DNA of 64,000 bases from SZAS-79 sp965279075 (lineage in GTDB: Bacteria; Pseudomonadota; Gammaproteobacteria; Burkholderiales; SG8-39): assembly GCA_965279075.1 (NCBI GenBank), contig CBDIHI010000012.1, positions 124,001-188,000 on the forward strand. The letters are read 5' to 3'. Positions 1-10,526 of the stretch are shown here, piece after piece (position 1 is the stretch's first letter; the number at the start of each line of letters is the position of its first letter). The translations under genes were made by a program, and so were the position numbers. The notes under the pieces were generated by a model. That model made no database searches and had not been told where the DNA came from. It saw only the letters and a list, made by a program, of their open reading frames with translations.

Positions 1-649
1 CGGGCGCCACGGCCTTGAATTCGCCGCCGCCCGGGCGCGGGAAGGCGCCGCCGGGCGGGAACGGCGGCGTGCCGGAAATGATGCGCTCGGCGTCGATGGC
101 CGCTTCGGGCAGCAGGTTCGCAAGCGAGATGATGAGGCCGCTGCCCAGCGCCGTGCCACGCTGCAGCTGGAAGCGCTCCATGGCCTGCAGCACGCTGTCG
201 CGGTTGTCGGTCGGCGCCTGGACGACGGCGGCGCTGGCCGCGATCGACACGAGCCCGACGCGCACCTTGGGCGGCTGCCCGGCGAGGAACGCCTTGGCTG
301 CATTCTTCGCGGCAGTGATCCGGTCAGGCGCGATGTCCGCCGCCTTCATGCTGCCGGAGGCGTCCATCGCGAGCATGATGGTTTCCACGCGGGCCGGAAG
401 CACCAGCGCGGCCTTCGGGCGCGCCACCGCGACGATCATCGCCGCGAGGCCGAGCAGCATCAGTACGGGCGGGGCGTAGCGGCGGAACCGCCCGGCCGTC
501 GCCGCGGTGGACGCGAGCCCGGCGTACTTGACGGTGCTGCGCCTGCCGCGCGCGGATTGCCAGGCCTGCAGGCCGGCGAGCAGCGGCAGCACCGCGAGCA
601 GCGACAGCATCATCGGCCACTGCAGCGTGAAGGAGGCGGGATCGATCAT
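1..649 (-). CDS. VWA-domain protein (BatA/BatB-like), C-terminus cut by window edge
   Basis: Membrane-anchored von Willebrand A protein of a MoxR/Bat-type operon. About 216 residues are visible and the reading frame is still open at base 1. There is a hydrophobic segment near residues 14-27 and another near 76-90. A MIDAS motif D-A-S-G-S follows in AMDASGSMKAADI, which suggests metal-dependent protein binding on the periplasmic side. The start ATG overlaps the stop of the DUF58 gene by 4 nt (ATGA), so the two are translationally coupled. It is a paralogue of the VWA gene at 3735: both carry the string VVQAPT(D/E)NRD followed by RFQLQR and GSG(L). The exact client or function is unknown for this family in proteobacteria. 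Confidence 0.88.
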   Translation of the reverse strand, partial: MIDPASFTLQWPMMLSLLAVLPLLAGLQAWQSARGRRSTVKYAGLASTAATAGRFRRYAPPVLMLLGLAAMIVAVARPKAALVLPARVETIMLAMDASGSMKAADIAPDRITAAKNAAKAFLAGQPPKVRVGLVSIAASAAVVQAPTDNRDSVLQAMERFQLQRGTALGSGLIISLANLLPEAAIDAERIISGTPPFPPGGAFPRPGGGEFKAVAP

Positions 650-1644
650 CCGCGTCCCTGGGCCGAAGCCCGTCGTGCGGCGGCCGTGGCGGGAACGCCC
701 CCGGCGGAGAGCTGGCTGCGCTGCTTTCGCATCTTCGCAAAGCGCAGCAGAGCGTCGTCGATCGGGTCGCCGGTCGAGAGTTCGAGGCAGTCGACCCCTG
801 CGCCGGCCAGCGCTTCGCGCAGCGCCTGCTCGCGGCGTTGCGCCGCTTCGGCGAAGCGCTTCCGGAACCCGCGGTCGTGCGTGTCGACGAACAGCTGCTC
901 GCCGGTTTCGGCGTCCTGCATCATCACCATGCCGAGGTCGGGCAGCGCCTGCTCGAGCGGGTCGCAGAGCCTTACCGCGATCACCTCATGGCGGCGCGCC
1001 AGCATCCCGAGCGCGCGCTCCCAGCCCGGGCGGCTGACGAAGTCCGAGACGAGGAACACCACTGAGCGGCGCTTCATCGCATGCTGTGCGCGCGTGAGCA
1101 GTTCAGCGAGGTCGGTCTCGTGCGCTTCGGCGCCACGCGCTGGGGCCACGCGCAGCATCCGGTCGAGAAGGTGGAGCACGTGGAGCCGCCCGCTGCGGGC
1201 GGGGATCGAGGGCTCGGCGGTGCGGCCGGTGCCGCGGTAGAGCACCGCGCCCACGCGGTTTCCGCGCCGCGCCAGCAGCCTCGCCAGCACCGCGACGAAC
1301 TGCGCGGCCAGCGTACGCTTGGCCACCGCCTGCGAGCCGAAGTCGAGCGAGCCGCTGAGGTCGGCGAGGAACCATGCCGCGACCTCGCGGTCCTCCTGGA
1401 ACTCGCGCACGTGCGGCACCTGCAGCCGCGCGGTCACGTTCCAGTCGATGAAGCGCGCGTCGTCCCCCGCCTGGTATTCGTGCAGGTCGGCGAAGTCCAT
1501 GCCTGCGCCGCGAAAGAGCGTGCGGTAATCGCCCTGCAACGCGCCGTCGAGCCGGCGGATCACCGTCCACTCGAGGCGGCGCAGCAGGCGCTCGGCGTCC
1601 CCCGGGGGCCGCCCGTCGGCAGCGGGGCCTTGTGCCTCGGCCAT
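646..1644 (-). CDS. DUF58 domain protein
   Basis: 332-aa DUF58 protein, the usual partner of MoxR ATPases. The family hallmark is visible in the first third: a stretch rich in D and R containing HEYQAGDDARFIDWNVTAR, then a VWA-like fold with FLADLSGSLDFGS. The protein has no signal peptide or clear membrane span, unlike many homologues, and so looks cytoplasmic. It lies 4 nt after the MoxR gene and overlaps the next VWA gene by 4 nt. Members are thought to act with MoxR in complex assembly or envelope stress, but the biochemical role is not established. Confidence 0.9.
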   Translation of the reverse strand: MAEAQGPAADGRPPGDAERLLRRLEWTVIRRLDGALQGDYRTLFRGAGMDFADLHEYQAGDDARFIDWNVTARLQVPHVREFQEDREVAAWFLADLSGSLDFGSQAVAKRTLAAQFVAVLARLLARRGNRVGAVLYRGTGRTAEPSIPARSGRLHVLHLLDRMLRVAPARGAEAHETDLAELLTRAQHAMKRRSVVFLVSDFVSRPGWERALGMLARRHEVIAVRLCDPLEQALPDLGMVMMQDAETGEQLFVDTHDRGFRKRFAEAAQRREQALREALAGAGVDCLELSTGDPIDDALLRFAKMRKQRSQLSAGGVPATAAARRASAQGRG

Positions 1645-1648
1645 CGAC

Positions 1649-2680
<1,032 letters not shown>

Positions 2681-2695
2681 GGACCTTCTGTCTCC

Positions 2696-3607
2696 CTAGA
2701 AAGGCGGTATGCCGACCGCCGCGCCCGCGCTCTCGATCGTCGCGGCAAACCCGATGCCGATGAATGTCCCGGCCTCGGTGGGGTTGAGGATGGCGGTGAC
2801 GATGCCGACCACTTCGCCGTTCATCGTCACCAGCGGCCCGCCCGAGTTGCCCGGGTTGGCAGCCGCGTCGAACTGGATCAGCCCGGTCATGTTCCGCTGC
2901 CCCTTCGGCGAGCGGAACTCGCGGTTCAGTCCCGACACCACGCCGGCCGATACCGAGGGGCCGATCCCGAACGGGAAGCCCACCGCGACCACTTCGTCGC
3001 CCGGGCGCAGTTTCGAGGTCGACCCGAGCGTCGCCGCGGGCAGGTCGTCGGGGATGGATTTCGCCTTGATCACGGCGAGGTCGTTGTCGGGCTGCGCGGC
3101 GACGAACTCGGCCTCGGCCTCGTGGCCGTCGTGGAAGGTCACCGTCACCCGCGTCGCGCCGTGCACCACGTGCAGGTTTGTGAGGATCGTGCCGTTGTCG
3201 ATGATCACGACGCCGGTGCCGACACCGCCCTGTTTGGCCTCGGCCCTGGGGTCCTTCGGGTCGGCGTAGTAGCCGCGCACGCGGACCACCGCCTCGCGCA
3301 CCGATTCGGCGGCCTTCGCCGCGCGCGAGGGCAGGGTGCCTTTCTCGAACGTGTTCAGCACCGCGGCGTCGATGTCCTCCTGCGTCATCGCCTCGGGCAC
3401 TGGCTGCAGCGACTTGCCGGCGAAGAGGAGCGCGGCGGCGAACAATGAGCCCGCGAAGAACAGCAGCGGCCGCTCGAAGCGTTTGCAGAACGCGCGCAAC
3501 CGCCCGGGCGGCCGCGCTTCGGGTGCGGCGGGGGCGGGCACGGCATCGCCGGCCGCCTTCCGCGGGTCCGGGCGAGGGGTGCTGCTGTAGAGGGCCGTCC
3601 GTCTCAT
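2696..3607 (-). CDS. HtrA/DegP-like trypsin-type serine protease without PDZ domain
   Basis: 303-aa S1C-family serine endopeptidase. One membrane span at about residues 48-64 follows a basic cytoplasmic tail, placing the protease domain in the periplasm. The catalytic triad is visible: H146 in TNLHVVHG, D176 in NDLAVIK and S255 in NPGNSGGPLV. The chain ends about 48 residues after the serine, so there is no room for a PDZ domain, in contrast to DegP/DegS (350-470 aa). It is the first gene of the minus-strand MoxR-DUF58-VWA operon, so it may clear or process clients of that system. That link is inference. Confidence 0.9.
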   Translation of the reverse strand: MRRTALYSSTPRPDPRKAAGDAVPAPAAPEARPPGRLRAFCKRFERPLLFFAGSLFAAALLFAGKSLQPVPEAMTQEDIDAAVLNTFEKGTLPSRAAKAAESVREAVVRVRGYYADPKDPRAEAKQGGVGTGVVIIDNGTILTNLHVVHGATRVTVTFHDGHEAEAEFVAAQPDNDLAVIKAKSIPDDLPAATLGSTSKLRPGDEVVAVGFPFGIGPSVSAGVVSGLNREFRSPKGQRNMTGLIQFDAAANPGNSGGPLVTMNGEVVGIVTAILNPTEAGTFIGIGFAATIESAGAAVGIPPF

Positions 3608-3734
3608 GCGCCATCCCTTCGGTCGCTGCTGCTGCGGAAGTTAGCACGCCTGCTTCGGGATATGCACGGTCCGTGCCATGCGGATTGTGAACAGGGTGAT
3701 ACAGTTGCGGCGCAAGCACCCGCAAGGAGAACTG

Positions 3735-4793
3735 ATGCGCTTCCTGTGGCCGGACCTGCTCTGGCTGTCGCTGTTGCTGCCCATGCTGGCCGCCGGCTAC
3801 GTGGCTGCCCTGCGTCGCAGGAAGAGGGAGGTGATCCGCTACGCGAGCCTCGCGCTGGTGCGCGAGGCCCTCGGGCCGGGCCAGAAGGTCCGCCGCCATA
3901 TGCCGCCCGCGCTGTTCTTCCTCGCGATGGTCGCGGCGGTCCTCGCGATCGCCCGGCCCACCGCGACGGTGACTCTGCCCGCCCAGTACATGACCATCGT
4001 CATGGCGATGGATGTGTCCCGCAGCATGCTGGCGGGCGACGTGCAGCCCACCCGCATCTCGGCTGCGCAGGCCGCGGCCAGGGCCTTCATCGCCGAGCTG
4101 CCGAAAGACGTGCGTCTCGGGATCGTCACCTTTGCGGGCACGGCGCTGGTGGTGCAGGCGCCGACCGAGAACCGCGACGAGATGCTCGCCGCCATCGACC
4201 GCTTCCAGCTGCAGCGTGCCACGGCTACCGGCAGCGGCCTCTTGCTGTCGCTCGCCACGCTGTTCCCGGACGAGGGGTTCGACCTGCAAGCCGCGATCTA
4301 CGGCAACGGCTTCTCCGGCGGGGGCGGCTCGCCCGACCCCGCGGCGAAAGCGAAGCGCGCAGACAAGAAGAAGGCCGAAAGGAAGCCCGTGGCGCCGGGC
4401 TCTTACACCGGCGGGGCGATCGTGCTGCTGAGCGACGGGCGGCGCACCACCGGGCCCGACCCGGTGGAGATCGCCAAGCAGGCGGCCGACTACGGCGTGC
4501 GCGTCTACACGGTGGGCTTCGGCACGCTCGACGGCGCGATGGTCGGCTCCGAGGGGTTCTCGTTCTACGCACGACTCGACGAGCCCACGCTGAAGGCCGT
4601 GGCGGCGATCACCGGTGCGGAGTACTTCCACGCCGCCTCCGCCACCGACCTCGGCAAGGTCTACGAGACGCTCAACCGCAAGTTCGCGCTCGAGCGCCGG
4701 GAAACCGAGGTCAGTGCGCTGTTCAGCGCTGCGGCGGTGCTGCTTGCCGTGCTCGCCGGGGCGCTGTCGATCCTGTGGTTCGGGCGGCGCTAG
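3735..4793 (+). CDS. VWA-domain membrane protein (BatA/BatB-like)
   Basis: 352-aa von Willebrand A protein. I chose ATG 3735 because AAGGAG lies at 3724-3729; an in-frame upstream start at 3678 would add 19 residues with no ribosome site. N-terminal and central hydrophobic segments and a C-terminal one (AAAVLLAVLAGALSILWFG) flank the VWA domain, whose MIDAS is D-V-S-R-S in AMDVSRSMLAGDV. A Gly- then Lys/Ala-rich insertion (about residues 194-225) interrupts the domain and is absent from what is visible of the paralogue at 1-649. It is divergent from the protease-MoxR operon and ends overlapping the convergent flavin oxidoreductase gene. Confidence 0.9.
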   Translation: MRFLWPDLLWLSLLLPMLAAGYVAALRRRKREVIRYASLALVREALGPGQKVRRHMPPALFFLAMVAAVLAIARPTATVTLPAQYMTIVMAMDVSRSMLAGDVQPTRISAAQAAARAFIAELPKDVRLGIVTFAGTALVVQAPTENRDEMLAAIDRFQLQRATATGSGLLLSLATLFPDEGFDLQAAIYGNGFSGGGGSPDPAAKAKRADKKKAERKPVAPGSYTGGAIVLLSDGRRTTGPDPVEIAKQAADYGVRVYTVGFGTLDGAMVGSEGFSFYARLDEPTLKAVAAITGAEYFHAASATDLGKVYETLNRKFALERRETEVSALFSAAAVLLAVLAGALSILWFGRR

Positions 4794-5899
4794 CCCGCCT
4801 CGCCCAGCGCCTTGTTCACTCTCGGCATGACCTCCTCGGCCATCAGCTGCATGGAACGCCTGCCGAGCGCCGGGTCGACCCAGTCGTGGCAGGGATACAG
4901 CAGCGTGCCGAACGGCCCGACCTTTTCCCGGAAGGCGAGAACCTGCTCGACCACGCTTTCGACGGTGCCCGTGATGACCAGCTTTTCGGTGACGTAGGCG
5001 GGCGTGATCCGCTCGTCGGGCTCGGAGGCGTCGAGCTTGAAGAGGTTGGAGCGCCCGGCGAAGCCCACCAGCTTCCTGACGAGCTGCTTGAAATAGAAGT
5101 AGTAGGGGCCCTCGGTGCCGTGGCCGTAGCGCTTCGCCACGGCCGCATCGTCGGCGACGAAGATGGATTTCGCCACGCGCCATTCGGCCGGGTCGGGGTT
5201 CGCACCGACGGCGAGCCTGCCTTCCGCGTACTTCGGCCAGTGCGAAGCCACCCACTCGGGCAGGAGGAAGTTGGCCGAGATCGGCTGCCAGCCGCGCTTG
5301 GCGGCCTCGGTCACGCCCTTCGAGTGCGGCGCCACGGCGGTTACCACGATCCGCGGGTGCGGCTTCTGGTAGGGCTTGAGTATGGTGCCCTGGCCGATCT
5401 CCGGGATCATCGTCTTGCCGGTGGTGACGCTGTAGTGCTTGCCGGCGATGTCGTACGGTCCTTCGGTTTCCCAGATCCGCAGCACCGTATTGATGCATTC
5501 GAGGAACATCTCGTTCCTGTCCTTGCCGAAGTTGCCGAACACCTCGGCGTCCGACATCAGTCCGCCCGGGCTGATGCCCATGATGAACCTGCCGCGGAGC
5601 ATGTGGTCGAGCATGGCCACCTGCGCGGCAACGGCGGCCGGGTGCGTGTTGGGCAGGTTGAGCGTCCCGCTGCCGAGCACGATCTGCTTCGTGTCGTGCG
5701 CGACGCTTGCGAGGAACGTCAGGCAGGAGGTGACGTTCTCGGCAAGGTCCGTGGTGTGTTCGCCGACGTAGGCTTCGCAGTAGCCGAGCCGGTCGGCGAG
5801 CAGGATCGCCTCGCGGTCTTCGGCGAGCGTTTCCCACGGCATCCGCGCGGGCGGGTGCAGCGGCATCATGAAGGTACCGAGTTTCAACGCAGTGTCCAT
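4790..5899 (-). CDS. LLM-class flavin-dependent oxidoreductase
   Basis: 369-aa luciferase-like monooxygenase (TIM barrel using FMNH2 or F420-type flavin). Typical elements are the N-terminal LGTFMMPLHPP, the EAYVGEHTTD segment (YVGEH, cf. the usual W-x-x-EHH), GTLNLPNTHPAAVAAQVAMLD and LRGRFIMGISPGG. Members oxidise alkanes, aldehydes, sulfonates or chelators, and the substrate cannot be told here. The gene stands alone and converges with the VWA gene, sharing the last bases of both stop codons. No flavin reductase is adjacent, so a housekeeping reductase would have to supply reduced flavin. Confidence 0.9.
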   Translation of the reverse strand: MDTALKLGTFMMPLHPPARMPWETLAEDREAILLADRLGYCEAYVGEHTTDLAENVTSCLTFLASVAHDTKQIVLGSGTLNLPNTHPAAVAAQVAMLDHMLRGRFIMGISPGGLMSDAEVFGNFGKDRNEMFLECINTVLRIWETEGPYDIAGKHYSVTTGKTMIPEIGQGTILKPYQKPHPRIVVTAVAPHSKGVTEAAKRGWQPISANFLLPEWVASHWPKYAEGRLAVGANPDPAEWRVAKSIFVADDAAVAKRYGHGTEGPYYFYFKQLVRKLVGFAGRSNLFKLDASEPDERITPAYVTEKLVITGTVESVVEQVLAFREKVGPFGTLLYPCHDWVDPALGRRSMQLMAEEVMPRVNKALGEAG

Positions 5900-5968
5900 G
5901 GCGGGAGAGACGCCGGCACCATATCCATGGCCCCTTGCAGCGTCAACCCGATAACCCTGCGGTCGTCA

Positions 5969-6035
5969 TTGACAGGGTGGAAAGCGCCGTGTCAGCATCG
6001 ACCCGCACTACCCCCATCGTGGAGGAGACATAAAA
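5969..6035 (+). promoter_or_regulatory. leader of livK-like gene: -35-like TTGACA and strong RBS
   Basis: TTGACA stands at 5969-5974 but no good -10 lies 16-18 bp downstream, so the promoter call is weak. A clear ribosome site GGAGGAG is at 6021-6027, 8 nt before ATG 6036. This gap between divergent genes (5900-6035) holds nothing else I recognise. Confidence 0.35.
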
Positions 6036-7271
6036 ATGAAGATCGCCAAGATACTGGCGGCGCTGTCGATCGCGCTGCTTTCGCTCACCGCCGCACAGGC
6101 GCAACAGCCGATCAAGGTCGGCATCGGCATCGCGCAGACCGGCCCGCTCGGCGGCGGGGGCAAGGCCGCGCTGCTCGCGCTGCAGATCTGGAAGGACGAC
6201 GTCAACGCCAAGGGCGGCCTGCTCGGGCGCAAGGTCGAGCTGATCTCCTATGACGACCAGTCGAACCCCGCCGTGGTTCCCGGCATCTACACCAAGCTGC
6301 TCGACATCGACAAGGTCGACCTGCTGATCGCGCCGTACGCGACCAACGTCACCGCGCCGATCATGCCGCTGGTCAAGCAGAGGAACAAGCTGCTGATGGG
6401 CAACTTCTCGTTCGACGTGAACGCGCAGATCAAGCACGACATGTGGTTCAACAACGCGCCCTGGGGCGCCGGGGCCCTCGCCTGGGGCGGCCCGTTCCTC
6501 GACGCGGCGCAGTCGCTCGGCGGCAAGACCATCGCCTTCATGGCGGCCGACGCCGAGTTCGCGCAGAACCTGTGCACCGGCGGGCGCGCGATCGCCAAGG
6601 CCAAGGGCCTGACGACCGTCTACGACCAGAACTACCCGCCGAACTCGGTGGACTTCTCGTCGATCCTGCGCGCAGTGCGCGCGGCCAAGCCCGACATCGT
6701 GTTCATCTGCTCGTACCCGGCGGAGTCCGCGGCCATCGTGCGCGCCGTGGCCGAGATCGGCGTCGGCCCCTCGGTCAAGATCATCGGCGGCGGCATGGTC
6801 GGCCTGCAGTTCGCGCCGATCATGGAGGCGCTGGGCCCGCTGCTCAACGGGTTCGTGAACTACAACAGCTACGTGCCCGAGAAGACCATGGCCAACCCGG
6901 CGGTGAAGGCCTTCCTCGACCGCTACTCGGTGCGCGCCAAGGCCGAGAAGATCGACCCGCTCGGCTACTACCTGCCGCCGTTCAACTACGCGATCGGCGA
7001 GATGATCGCGCAGGCCGTCACGGCGACCAAGAGCATCGACGACAAGGTGCTGGCCGACTACCTGCGCAAGAGCGAGATGAAGACCATCGTCGGCAACATC
7101 AAGTTCGACACGGTCGGCGAGTGGACCACGCCGCGGGTCGTCATGGCGCAGTTCCGCGGGGTCAAGGGCAAGGACCTCGAGCAGTTCCGCCAGGAGGGCA
7201 AGCAGGTGATCATCGCCCCCGCGGCCTACAAGTCGGGCACCCTGCTGCCGTTCGACAAGGCACGGAACTAG
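6036..7271 (+). CDS. ABC transporter substrate-binding protein, LivK/Peripla_BP_6 type
   Basis: 411-aa periplasmic binding protein that captures the substrate for the importer encoded by the next four genes. It has a signal peptide (MKIAKILAALSIALLSLTAAQAQ, about 23 residues), then the family start IKVGIGIAQTGPLGGGGKA and a typical two-lobe sequence. Family ligands include branched-chain amino acids, amides, urea and aromatic acids. The neighbouring molybdenum hydroxylase and flavin monooxygenase suggest an aromatic or heterocyclic acid, which is inference. Confidence 0.93.
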   Translation: MKIAKILAALSIALLSLTAAQAQQPIKVGIGIAQTGPLGGGGKAALLALQIWKDDVNAKGGLLGRKVELISYDDQSNPAVVPGIYTKLLDIDKVDLLIAPYATNVTAPIMPLVKQRNKLLMGNFSFDVNAQIKHDMWFNNAPWGAGALAWGGPFLDAAQSLGGKTIAFMAADAEFAQNLCTGGRAIAKAKGLTTVYDQNYPPNSVDFSSILRAVRAAKPDIVFICSYPAESAAIVRAVAEIGVGPSVKIIGGGMVGLQFAPIMEALGPLLNGFVNYNSYVPEKTMANPAVKAFLDRYSVRAKAEKIDPLGYYLPPFNYAIGEMIAQAVTATKSIDDKVLADYLRKSEMKTIVGNIKFDTVGEWTTPRVVMAQFRGVKGKDLEQFRQEGKQVIIAPAAYKSGTLLPFDKARN

Positions 7272-7272
7272 C

Positions 7273-8142
7273 CTGGATATCCAGCTCTTCCTCGAGGCGG
7301 TCCTCTCAGGGCTCCTCCTCGGCTGCTTCTACGCGGCGGTCAGCGTCGGGCTCTCGATCTCGTTCGGGTTGCTCGACGTGCCGCACGTTGCGCACCCGGC
7401 GTTCCTCGTGCTCGGCGCCTACGCCACGTACTGGCTGGTGGGCCTCGGCATGGACCCGCTGCTCGCCGGGGCCCTGCTGATGCCGGTGTTCTTCCTGTTC
7501 GGCGTGGCCGTGTACCAGTTCTATTACCTGACCTTCGAGCGGCGCGGCACCGACCTCGGCGTGCGCGGCATCGCGTTCTTCTTCGGCATCGCGTTCATCG
7601 TGCAGGTGGGGCTGATCGTCGCGTTCGGCGTCGACCAGCGCATGGTCGAGGCGAGCTATATCGGCACGGCCGTCGAGTTCGGCGACGTCCGGATCCCGCA
7701 GCGCATGATCGTGGCCTTCGGCGTCGCGCTGCTGCTGACGGTGTCGCTTGCGTTGTACCTCTCCCGCACCTTCACCGGCCGCGCGATCAAGGCCGTGGCG
7801 CAGGATGAGGGCGCGCTGCGCCTGATGGGCGCGGATCCTGTGCGCATCAAGCGCTGGGCCTTCGGCATCGCCACCGCCACCTGTGCGCTGGCCGGGGCCC
7901 TGCTGATCATCGTCGGCCCCGTCGACCCGAACCTCGATCGCCTCTACATCGGCCGCACGTTCTGCGTGGTCGTGCTGGCGGGCATGGGCAGCATGAGCGG
8001 CACGCTGGTCGCGGGCCTGATCCTCGGCGTGGCCGAGTCGCTGGTGCTGGCCTCGGTCGGCACCGCGTGGGCGCCGGCGGTGGCGTTCGGCATATTGCTC
8101 GCGGTCCTCGGAGTGCGGCCCGCAGGACTGTTCGGACGATGA
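7273..8142 (+). CDS. branched-chain-type ABC permease LivH, apparent CTG start
   Basis: 289-aa inner-membrane permease with about eight hydrophobic segments. Family members start with a string like M-D-x-QLFL..SGLLLG..YA, and the same string is encoded from CTG 7273 (DIQLFLEAVLSGLLLGCFYA). No ATG, GTG or TTG lies between the in-frame stop at 7207 and that codon. The first ordinary alternative, TTG 7369, would delete the first membrane span. AAGG at 7257-7260 could serve as ribosome site. The gene begins 1 nt after the binding-protein stop and overlaps LivM by 4 nt. The conserved LDVPHVAHPAFLVLGAY segment confirms the family. Confidence 0.88.
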   Translation: MDIQLFLEAVLSGLLLGCFYAAVSVGLSISFGLLDVPHVAHPAFLVLGAYATYWLVGLGMDPLLAGALLMPVFFLFGVAVYQFYYLTFERRGTDLGVRGIAFFFGIAFIVQVGLIVAFGVDQRMVEASYIGTAVEFGDVRIPQRMIVAFGVALLLTVSLALYLSRTFTGRAIKAVAQDEGALRLMGADPVRIKRWAFGIATATCALAGALLIIVGPVDPNLDRLYIGRTFCVVVLAGMGSMSGTLVAGLILGVAESLVLASVGTAWAPAVAFGILLAVLGVRPAGLFGR

Positions 8143-9080
8143 GGTTCCCGCTCGGTGCCCTGGTGCTGGTCGGGTTGGCGGCGGTGGCGCCGCTCTTCGT
8201 CCACCTCGAATACTTCTATTTCGCCGGCTTCGTGGTGCTGCAGTTCATCGTGCTGGCCACCGCGTGGAACATCCTGGGCGGGTTCGCGGGCTACGTGAAT
8301 TTCGGCACCGGCGCGTTCTTCGCGGTCGGGGCCTACAGCGCGGTGGCCCTCTACAAGGCGGTGCAGCTGCCGCTGGGCCTGCAGATCCTCGCCGGGGCGG
8401 CCACGGCCGGGCTGCTCGGGTTCCTGGTCGGGCTGCTCACGCTGCGGCTGCGCGGGATCTTCTTCTCGATCGCCACGATCGCGATCACGATCATCCTCGA
8501 GACCGTGGTGATGAACTGGCATTACGTGGGCGGCGCCAAGGGCCTGCCCATCCTGCGTCCGACCGAGATCCCGCTGCACTTCACCAACTACACCCAGTGG
8601 CTCTTCCTCGTGATGACCGTGATCGCGGTGCTCGCGGTGGCCACGGCGCGCTACATCCAGACCGGCTGGATCGGCCGCGGCCTGCGCGCGATCCGCGACA
8701 ACGAAGGGGCGGCGGAATGCTCGGGCGTGCCGACCCTCAAGCTCAAGCTCGCCGCCGCGACGATCTCCGGTGCGTTGATGGGGGCGGCCGGGGCGCCCTT
8801 CGCGCAATACCTGTCGTTCATCGAACCCGCGTCCGCCTTCAGCCTCAATTACGCCGTCAACGCGCTGGCCATGCCCATCATCGGCGGGACGGCCCACTGG
8901 ATCGGGCCCGTAATCGGCGCGATCCTGCTCGGCACCGTGCAGCAGGTCGTCACGGTGACGATTTCGTCCGAGATGAACGTGCTGGTGGTCGGCGTGATGC
9001 TGGTGGTGTTCGTGGTCGGCGCGCCCGAGGGCATCCTCGGGCTGTGGAAGCGCTATGTGCTGAAGAAGGGCACGCCATGA
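8139..9080 (+). CDS. branched-chain-type ABC permease LivM
   Basis: 313-aa inner-membrane permease, the partner of LivH. Start ATG 8139 overlaps the LivH stop (ATGA). The family signature WNILGGFAGYVNFGTGAFFAVGAYSAV is present near residues 40-66, and the LRGIFFSIATIAI helix follows. The C-terminus EGILGLWKRYVLKKGTP is normal, with no ATPase fusion, unlike the second LivM in this window. The next gene also overlaps by 4 nt, so LivH, LivM and LivG are coupled. Confidence 0.93.
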   Translation: MRFPLGALVLVGLAAVAPLFVHLEYFYFAGFVVLQFIVLATAWNILGGFAGYVNFGTGAFFAVGAYSAVALYKAVQLPLGLQILAGAATAGLLGFLVGLLTLRLRGIFFSIATIAITIILETVVMNWHYVGGAKGLPILRPTEIPLHFTNYTQWLFLVMTVIAVLAVATARYIQTGWIGRGLRAIRDNEGAAECSGVPTLKLKLAAATISGALMGAAGAPFAQYLSFIEPASAFSLNYAVNALAMPIIGGTAHWIGPVIGAILLGTVQQVVTVTISSEMNVLVVGVMLVVFVVGAPEGILGLWKRYVLKKGTP

Positions 9081-9791
9081 GCGCCCTGCTCCGGATCGAG
9101 AACCTGTCCAAGCACTTCGGCGGCTTCACGGCGCTCGACCAGGTGAGCGTGGACGTCGCCCGCGGCGAGAGATTCGGGCTGATCGGGCCCAACGGCTCGG
9201 GCAAGACCACGCTGATCAACTGCATCTCCGGCGCGCTGTACAACGACGGGGGCAGCATCAGCTTCGACGGCACGGAAGTGTCGCGGATGCCGGCCTACAA
9301 GCGCACGCGCCTCGGGATCGCGCGCAGCTTCCAGATCCCGCGGCCGTTCGGCAGCATGTCGGTCCTCGAGAACCTCGTCGTGCCGCTGGAGTACGTGGCC
9401 CACAAGGGGTCGCTGCACCTCTCGGACACGCGCGGAGAGGCGATGGAGATACTCAAGGGCATGGGCCTGGCCGACAAGGCGGACACGTTGTCGTCCAGCC
9501 TCTCGCAGGTCGAGCTGCGCAAGATGGAGCTCGCGCGCGCGATGGCGGCGCGGCCGCGCCTGCTGATCTCCGACGAGGCGATGGCCGGCCTGTCCTCGAA
9601 CGAGGTCAGCGAGGTGCTCGAGATCCTGTTCAAGCTGAACGCCTCGGGCATCACGATCATCATGATCGAACACATCATGCAGGCGGTGATGAAGTTCTCG
9701 CAGCGGATCCTGTGCCTCGACGCCGGCCGTATCATTTGCGAGGGCAGCCCCGCAAGCGTAGTCGAGAATCCCGACGTGCAGAGGGCCTACC

Positions 9792-9802
<11 letters not shown>
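9077..9802 (+). CDS. branched-chain-type ABC ATPase LivG with unusual signature motif
   Basis: 241-aa ATP-binding subunit. Walker A GPNGSGKT is at residues 37-44. The ABC signature, usually L-S-x-G-Q in LivG, reads LSQVELRKMELARAM, and the Walker B region reads LLISDEAMAGLSS where DEP-A-GL is usual. The catalytic glutamate after the Walker B aspartate is present, so it may still hydrolyse ATP. The chain ends with the family tail VQRAYLGA. It is coupled to LivM and overlaps LivF by 11 nt. Confidence 0.92.

Positions 9803-10522
<720 letters not shown>

Positions 10523-10526
<4 letters not shown>

Noticed and set aside
5969..5997. Full sigma70 promoter before the first LivK gene
   Set aside because: TTGACA is present but no acceptable -10 hexamer is found 16-18 bp downstream, so only a weak leader feature is reported.
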